From: Bdellovibrionaceae bacterium UBA5009
GTDB taxonomy: Bacteria > Bdellovibrionota > Bdellovibrionia > Bdellovibrionales > Bdellovibrionaceae
Direction: 5' to 3'
NCBI GenBank assembly: GCA_002396665.1
Contig: DGYJ01000029.1
Span: 36,281-55,759, forward strand
DNA: 19,479 nt
Position 1 is the first letter of the stretch; every line of letters begins with the position of its first letter. A model generated the notes under the pieces. The model saw nothing but the letters and a program-made list of their open reading frames with translations. It did not search any database and was not told the origin of the DNA. A program made the translations under genes and the position numbers. Below are positions 15,205-19,479 of this stretch, one piece after another.

Positions 15205-15948
15205 CTATTGAGGGATAATTTCTTCGGTCGTCAGTCCAGAAATCTTTTTTAGACCATTCAAGAGGTAATAAAAAATCCCTGATAAAAAGATCAAAGAAGG
15301 GATAAGGATCACCAGAAAAGACCATTTTGTCATTTCTGCAATTTGCTGATTCAAGGCATCTGTGTGCTGCGCTTCGTTCAGTGCACTATCAATCGGTAAA
15401 AAGACATGAATAGCAAGTGCGAAATTAAGTGCAGCGCTGAGTGCAAACGAAATCGAGAGCAGTAATGTTGCATTTTTAAGTAAAGCTTTTAACTTTCCAT
15501 CGTTATTGAGTTCTGAAATTTTAGATTTTAAAAGCTCTGTATTGATAATTTGCGGATTTAAAAAAAGCGTTTCGACAAAGGGTTTTTTAGTGAATGCTGA
15601 TCCAAACACAAAAAGACCAATCAGGGCAGGGAAGGCAGCTTCTTTAACTGCAAACCAATGGCCTTCGATACCGATCAAGGCAAGGCCCCCGGTGACCGAG
15701 ATATTAATAAGTCCAAGAATTGATAAGAAATTTGTTTTCTTTTTCTGTAAAAAATCAATCAAGCCGTAGATCAGCGGGAAAGAAAGGGCCAAAAGCAGGG
15801 CAATAATTGGGGATAGGTAATTCGAGCCCTTATTTAAAATCAGGACTGGGATAACGATATTGAAAAGAAGATTCCAGATTGGATTTTCTTGTTTGGCGGC
15901 TGGTGATGCAGATTTTTGAGTTGAATCCTGTGTTGGCGTATTTTCCAT
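15205..15948 (-). CDS. VC0807-family multi-pass membrane protein
   Basis: This 247-residue inner-membrane protein shows the signature of the VC0807 family. NPIWNLLFNIVIPVLILNK precedes the first helix, followed by ALSFPLIYGLIDFLQKKKTNFLSILGLINI, then GHWFAVKEAAFPALIGL and RATLL-like helix segments, and a LxGLxxISGLTTEEI ending. About six hydrophobic helices can be seen. The family has no established function that I know of. An N-terminal polar lead (about 22 residues) precedes the first helix. The ATG at 15948 is chosen because AGGA lies 7 nt upstream; the ATG two codons earlier (15954) would sit directly on that site. It lies 54 bp downstream of the prepilin-like gene on the same strand and may be co-transcribed with it. 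Confidence 0.85.
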   Translation of the reverse strand: MENTPTQDSTQKSASPAAKQENPIWNLLFNIVIPVLILNKGSNYLSPIIALLLALSFPLIYGLIDFLQKKKTNFLSILGLINISVTGGLALIGIEGHWFAVKEAAFPALIGLFVFGSAFTKKPFVETLFLNPQIINTELLKSKISELNNDGKLKALLKNATLLLSISFALSAALNFALAIHVFLPIDSALNEAQHTDALNQQIAEMTKWSFLVILIPSLIFLSGIFYYLLNGLKKISGLTTEEIIPQ

Positions 15949-16002
15949 GCACATATCCTATGGCAATTAAGTATTGAATCAAGGGAATATTTTTGTAGGT
16001 GA

Positions 16003-17274
16003 TTACATGTTCACGGATTGGCAACTGCAGTTGGGGCTCCAATCTGCAGAACACATGCATGAAATCATCGATGCGCCATTGCCGCATGTTATAGATCCTC
16101 TGCTGAGTTCTCCTGGCAGATTTTTTGTAACTCCCTGGGCAGCAGCACAGCTCGGTGGGCTTGTGGCAGGTGCAGAAAAAGGGACATCTGTGCAGTTGCA
16201 GTGGGCAGGGCTCCAGTCAGCAGAACATTCGCACATCCTTGCCAAACTTGACGATGCACAGGCAACGACAGGCCTTGATAGCCCATTGCCACCACCAGCA
16301 TTGGAGGCGCATGAAACGGGTTCATTTGCAAATTTAGCGACATCAGTACTGCATTCGCATTTTGGCGTCCAGTCTGCGGAGCACATACATGTGGTCATGT
16401 CTATGCCATTGGAAGCGACAAAGACAGGTCGTGAAAGCGAACTTGTCAGTGCCCCTGCTAGAGCTGCTGATGGGTAATTTCCAGGCTGGCTAAAGGCTAC
16501 AGTCGTGCAGTCGCAGCTTGGGCTCCAATCTGCAGAACACATACAAGTTCGATGTTTTTCGCTATTGACACAGGCAAGTGTAGGCCTTGAAAGATCGCCA
16601 TCATAACCACCGGTTCCTGCCACGCATTGCATGGATTTTGGAGGGGTGACTACTGCAGAACAATTTACAAAATTAACGGTACCTGCGCCTGCTGGAATTG
16701 TTGTGATTGCAACGGGAATTTTAATAAGTAGATTTTGTGGTCCGCTGACGGGCTTGATGCTTTGTAAATTAATTTGCAGCTCGCCAGTGTAGGATCCTCC
16801 AGAAATATTCATTATATTTGTTAATCCAATGGCTGTGGCTTGTAGTCCGTCTATGCCGATGTTGTCCGCTAAAGGCTGTGGCATTGTTGCAGTCGCACAA
16901 ACCCCAGGGGTTGCAAAATTGTATCTGCCAATTTGAGTCGGCGTGACTCCTGTAAGGGTTGCTCCGGGGGCTACTGGCGTAGCTGCAAATGGAGTAGCGC
17001 CAGCGAACAAACAGGCGCAATTGCTGGGGTCGTTTAAGACTTGGCCAATGAGTGAGTTTTGCAACTGAGTGCGTTTGAGTTGAAAATCAAGATAGCTATT
17101 TGATTTGAGCTGATAGTTTTGCATCGCCATCATTCCAAGCATAAGAATGCTCATGATGGCAGTGACTGTCAGGATTTCAACAAGGGACATGCCATGGGTG
17201 TTTTGAATTTTTGCTAGAAATGGGAATCTGTAATTGCTAAAAGAATTGAAGCTTTGAAGACGTAAATTTCGCAT
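16003..17274 (-). CDS. Prepilin-like protein with four cysteine-rich C-terminal repeats
   Basis: This 423-residue protein has a type IV prepilin-like N-terminus: a basic leader of 28 residues ending in Gly28, then MSLVE with the key Glu33 at position +5, and a hydrophobic helix to about residue 51. Such proteins are cleaved by a prepilin peptidase and assembled by type IV pilus or type II secretion machinery. Residues 52-216 form a Thr/Ala/Pro/Gly-rich region with only a few cysteines. Residues 217-423 hold four copies of a module: LSRP, a spacer, then C-x-C-SADW-S/T-P and C-x-C. Copies span about 228-256, 280-308, 332-361 and 390-418. The leader is long for a prepilin, and +1 is Met rather than Phe, as in several minor pilins. 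No other pilus genes are visible. Confidence 0.82.
   Translation of the reverse strand: MRNLRLQSFNSFSNYRFPFLAKIQNTHGMSLVEILTVTAIMSILMLGMMAMQNYQLKSNSYLDFQLKRTQLQNSLIGQVLNDPSNCACLFAGATPFAATPVAPGATLTGVTPTQIGRYNFATPGVCATATMPQPLADNIGIDGLQATAIGLTNIMNISGGSYTGELQINLQSIKPVSGPQNLLIKIPVAITTIPAGAGTVNFVNCSAVVTPPKSMQCVAGTGGYDGDLSRPTLACVNSEKHRTCMCSADWSPSCDCTTVAFSQPGNYPSAALAGALTSSLSRPVFVASNGIDMTTCMCSADWTPKCECSTDVAKFANEPVSCASNAGGGNGLSRPVVACASSSLARMCECSADWSPAHCNCTDVPFSAPATSPPSCAAAQGVTKNLPGELSRGSITCGNGASMISCMCSADWSPNCSCQSVNM
16006..16626 (-). repeat. Four tandem Cys-rich repeats inside the prepilin-like gene
   Basis: The encoded modules begin about 52, 52 and 58 residues apart. Each has LSR(P/G), mostly a Cys four residues later, and a core C-x-C-S-A-D-W-(S/T)-P followed by C-x-C. 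The third copy has one extra residue before the last pair. Copies are diverged at nucleotide level, suggesting old duplications under protein-level selection. The region contains at least 20 cysteines, suited to disulfides or metal binding. Confidence 0.85.
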
Positions 17275-17324
17275 TTATTTTATTCCCATTAAGTATGAAA
17301 AGTTTTATCTTTTAAATTATCTAG

Positions 17325-17355
17325 AATATGATGTCGTAAAATAATGTAAAGTCAA
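17325..17355 (-). promoter_or_regulatory. Weak promoter candidate for the prepilin-like gene
   Basis: On the minus strand a TTGACT (complement of 17350-17355) is followed 19 bases later by CATATT (complement of 17325-17330). The -35 match is good, the -10 is poor and the spacing is long, so this is only a candidate. The 137-bp region it lies in separates the divergent prepilin-like and mutM genes. Confidence 0.25.
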
Positions 17356-17411
17356 TTAAAGTGAGTAATGCAAAAGCTAAACGGGGTAACAAATAGCTAG
17401 GACAAAAATAT

Positions 17412-18230
17412 ATGCCAGAATTGCCAGAGGTCGAAGTTATTGCTGCGGATTTGAACCAAAGATTATGTCAATCGCAGCGAAATATTGTTGTCAAAGAGAT
17501 AGAGGTCCGCGATGGCAGGTTGCGAAACCCTGTGCCGCCCTTTGATCATCAAAAAAATCTTAAACTGAATAAGATTTTTCGCCGAGCAAAGTACATTTTA
17601 TTCGATACTGATAAGGGGTTTTTGTTAAGCCATCTTGGGATGACGGGGTCATGGCGGATTGAAGACTTTGGTGTTCAGTTTAAAAAGCACGATCATATAG
17701 TTTTGCACTTAAACACATCAGAAATGCTGATTTACAATGATCCAAGGCGTTTTGGAATGTTTGATTTTGCACAAGATATTGGCGCATTTTCGCAATTAAG
17801 TGGTTTGGGGCCAGAGCCTTTGACAGAATCATTTGCGCTTGAAAGATTTTGTTTGGCCCTGAAAAACAGAAAACAATCGATAAAAGTCGTCATTATGGAT
17901 TCGAAAGTTGTTGTTGGGGTTGGGAATATTTACGCCAGCGAAGCGTTATTTCGAGCGGGTGTACGCCCATCTAAGAAATCAAATAAAGTCAGTAAGGAAG
18001 AAACAAAAAAGATTTTTAATCAAATTAAAAAAGTATTATCAGAGGCCATTGAAGGCGGGGGATCTACTCTTCGAGATTATCGAAATCTAAAAGGAGAAAA
18101 AGGTGGGTTTCAAAGTCGACATTTGGTCTATGGTCGTCACGGGGAAAAATGTAAAAAATGTTCTTCGAAAATTACCTCCAAGGTTCTTGGAGGCCGAAGT
18201 ACATTTTGGTGTCCAAGTTGCCAGTCGTAA
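17412..18230 (+). CDS. mutM: Formamidopyrimidine-DNA glycosylase (Fpg/MutM)
   Basis: Fpg removes oxidised purines such as 8-oxoguanine and nicks the resulting abasic site. The 272-residue protein is complete and has normal length. It begins MPELPEVE, giving the catalytic N-terminal Pro and Glu3. Lys60 lies in RRAKY, and LLSHLGMTGSW and NDPRRFG follow. The helix-two-turn-helix region has GVGNIYASEALFRAGVRP and GGSTLRDY. A C-terminal zinc finger has Cys247, Cys250, Cys267 and Cys270, with Arg262 in GRSTFWCPSCQ. All key residues are present, so activity is expected. The ATG has only a distant AGG as ribosome binding site. It is divergent from the prepilin-like gene. Confidence 0.97.
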   Translation: MPELPEVEVIAADLNQRLCQSQRNIVVKEIEVRDGRLRNPVPPFDHQKNLKLNKIFRRAKYILFDTDKGFLLSHLGMTGSWRIEDFGVQFKKHDHIVLHLNTSEMLIYNDPRRFGMFDFAQDIGAFSQLSGLGPEPLTESFALERFCLALKNRKQSIKVVIMDSKVVVGVGNIYASEALFRAGVRPSKKSNKVSKEETKKIFNQIKKVLSEAIEGGGSTLRDYRNLKGEKGGFQSRHLVYGRHGEKCKKCSSKITSKVLGGRSTFWCPSCQS

Positions 18231-18319
18231 AAAAGAGTCTGGCTGCCTGTTGACAAATTAAATCTTTAAAGTCACCCTACATTAGTCGAGTCAACATCAT
18301 GTAAGAAAGGAAACATCAC

Positions 18320-18538
18320 ATGAAAGCAATCTTAGTTATGTCATTGTTAGCCTTGTCATTTGCGACGGGTTTCACATGTTCAAAAAATCCTCCACAAGAG
18401 GCTGCTCCTGCGGCGACTTCAACTGAAGCAGCTCCGCAAGAGCAAATGGCTGCACCTGCAGCTGATGCTGGAGCTCCTGCTGCTGATCAGCCTGCGGCTG
18501 GCGGCACTGAAGCTGCACCTTCAGGCGAACACAAATAA
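18320..18538 (+). CDS. Small Ala/Pro-rich exported protein, possible lipoprotein
   Basis: This 72-residue protein starts with a short hydrophobic signal sequence (MKAILVMSLLALSFATGF) and then Thr-Cys at residues 19-20, followed by SKN. The rest is almost entirely Ala, Pro, Glu, Gln and Gly, certainly disordered. The Cys after the hydrophobic stretch suggests a lipoprotein, but the preceding residues (GFT) are a poor lipobox. The start has AAGGA 8 nt upstream, and a strong terminator follows the gene, so it is a real single-gene unit. Its function is unknown. Confidence 0.8.
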   Translation: MKAILVMSLLALSFATGFTCSKNPPQEAAPAATSTEAAPQEQMAAPAADAGAPAADQPAAGGTEAAPSGEHK

Positions 18539-18559
18539 TTGTTTTTTTGCCACAGTTTG

Positions 18560-18595
18560 AAAAAGGGGATTGTTTAACGCAATCCCCTTTTTTTT
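18560..18595 (+). terminator. Strong intrinsic terminator after the small exported protein gene
   Basis: GGGGATTG (18565-18572) and CAATCCCC (18580-18587) form a perfect 8-bp stem with a 7-base loop. Five A precede the stem and eight T follow it (18588-18595), so the stem can extend by A-U pairs. It isolates the small gene from the fadE-like gene. Confidence 0.93.
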
Positions 18596-18605
18596 ATTCT
18601 ACGAC

Positions 18606-18636
18606 TTGCACTCTGAAGATGAAAGGGATGTAATAT
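18606..18636 (+). promoter_or_regulatory. Weak promoter candidate for the fadE-like gene
   Basis: TTGCAC (18606-18611) and TAATAT (18631-18636) are separated by 19 bases and lie just after the terminator, 28 bp upstream of the fadE-like ATG. The -35 match is partial and the spacing long. The position is right, since the terminator means that a separate promoter is needed. Confidence 0.3.
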
Positions 18637-18663
18637 TTCCTGAGATGTAAAAGGAGTGCACGT

Positions 18664-19479
18664 ATGGAAATTGATCAACTTCATGGATTTTTGCTTCAGC
18701 GATGCGAAATCGCAGTTCCACTAACTGTTTTGGCAATATTGTTTCTTGGTTTTTTAAGTAGCCCACTGATTGTGTGGTCACTTTTTATTGGCGCCGTACT
18801 TTACGGCTTTGGTGTCTGCCAAGAATTGCTTATTGCTTACGCGATAGTAATGCTTATTTTTAATATTAAGCCACTGCGCGCTGCCTTGGTGACATCAGGG
18901 GTTTTGGCCCTGTTCAAAAAACTTCAAATTATTCCTAAAATTTCTGAAACAGAAAGAACAGCTTTGGATGCCGGAGTCGTGTGGGTTGAAAAAGATTTGT
19001 TTTCAGGAAAACCCGATTTTAATAAAATCATGAATGAACCATATCCTCATCTGACGGATGAAGAAAAAGCATTTATGAATAACCAAGTCGAGCAGTTGTG
19101 TAAACTGGCCAACCCTTGGGGGATTTGGAAAAGCAGAGAGATTCCAAAAGAAGTTTGGGATTATATCAAAAAAGAAAAATTCCTAGGGATGATTATTCCA
19201 AAAGAGTACGGTGGACTTGGATTTTCAAATTTATTTCACTCTGAAGTGATCATGAAGCTTTCCAGCCGTTCACTTCCGACAACAATCAGCGTGATGGTTC
19301 CAAATTCACTTGGACCTGCGGAATTACTTATTCATTATGGAACTGATGAACAAAAGAAATATTATCTTCCGCGCCTAGCTCGTGGTGAAGAAATGCCTTG
19401 CTTTGGTTTAACAGAGCCTTTGGCAGGATCTGATGCCGGAGCTATCACTTCGAGCGGTGTCTTATTTAAGGACACGGCA
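18664..19479 (+). CDS. fadE: FadE-type acyl-CoA dehydrogenase (3' truncated by the window)
   Basis: The frame from 18664 is open to the window edge, giving 272 N-terminal residues. Full FadE proteins have about 800. It catalyses the first, FAD-dependent step of fatty-acid beta-oxidation at the membrane. Two or three hydrophobic segments lie in residues 17-75, and the acyl-CoA dehydrogenase N-terminal domain follows. The last part closely resembles E. coli FadE: PKEYGGLGFSNLFHSE, VPNSLGPAELLIHYGTDEQKK, YLPRLARGEEMPCFGLTEP and AGSDAGA. The start codon is well supported by AAGGAG 7 nt upstream. The conserved catalytic base lies beyond the window. Confidence 0.95.
   Translation, partial: MEIDQLHGFLLQRCEIAVPLTVLAILFLGFLSSPLIVWSLFIGAVLYGFGVCQELLIAYAIVMLIFNIKPLRAALVTSGVLALFKKLQIIPKISETERTALDAGVVWVEKDLFSGKPDFNKIMNEPYPHLTDEEKAFMNNQVEQLCKLANPWGIWKSREIPKEVWDYIKKEKFLGMIIPKEYGGLGFSNLFHSEVIMKLSSRSLPTTISVMVPNSLGPAELLIHYGTDEQKKYYLPRLARGEEMPCFGLTEPLAGSDAGAITSSGVLFKDTA

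Noticed and set aside
15974..16477. A 167-codon plus-strand frame with a repeated LQSAEH motif
   Set aside because: It is the antisense reading of the cysteine-rich repeats of the prepilin-like gene; its repeats mirror the SADWSP repeats and it has no domain or good ribosome binding site.
18250..18283. A perfect TTGACA upstream of the small exported protein gene as a promoter
   Set aside because: The nearest -10-like hexamer (TACATT, 18278-18283) is 22 bases away and matches poorly, so no sigma70 promoter can be supported.

Overview
The window is a gene-dense stretch of bacterial chromosome with moderate-to-low GC. It has no rRNA, tRNA, CRISPR array or transposase that I can see, and no gap without a gene exceeds 300 bases. 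Gene content and protein style point to a Gram-negative bacterium, most likely a Bdellovibrio-like member of Bdellovibrionota. The clues are a VC0807-type membrane protein, a small Ala/Pro-rich secreted protein, a FadE-type membrane acyl-CoA dehydrogenase, a prepilin-like protein and BFD-type [2Fe-2S] proteins. This placement is an inference from sequence style, not a computed result.

Region 1 (1-6082): the 3' part of a TIGR01777-type NAD-binding epimerase fused to an SRPBCC domain is followed by a BFD-like [2Fe-2S] protein. Converging on it from the other strand is an nrnA-like DHH phosphoesterase with a second, very small BFD protein; the two BFD genes overlap tail to tail by 41 bp. Divergent from nrnA, the transcription elongation factor gene greA is followed by a large membrane-anchored protein with a weak AsmA-like look and a cytosolic glycerophosphodiester phosphodiesterase, which overlap by 32 bp.

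Region 2 (6100-7350): a secreted YceI lipid-binding protein faces a small secreted coiled-coil protein of unknown function. The ribosome binding site of the small gene sits inside a short palindrome.

Region 3 (7362-14302, all minus strand): a peptide/nickel-type ABC importer is arranged ATPase-ATPase-binding protein-permease-permease (D-F-A-B-C), with tight or overlapping junctions. The sohB-like S49 protease gene lies immediately upstream. Together these suggest a peptide handling module: proteolysis in or at the inner membrane and import of peptides.

Region 4 (14424-17274): an exported protein with proline-rich runs, a VC0807-family multi-pass membrane protein and a prepilin-like protein whose C-terminal half consists of four cysteine-rich repeats. 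The prepilin-like protein is the most unusual item in the window.

Region 5 (17412-19479): the DNA repair glycosylase gene mutM/fpg, a small Ala/Pro-rich exported or lipoprotein gene with a strong intrinsic terminator, and the 5' part of a fadE-type acyl-CoA dehydrogenase gene that runs off the window.
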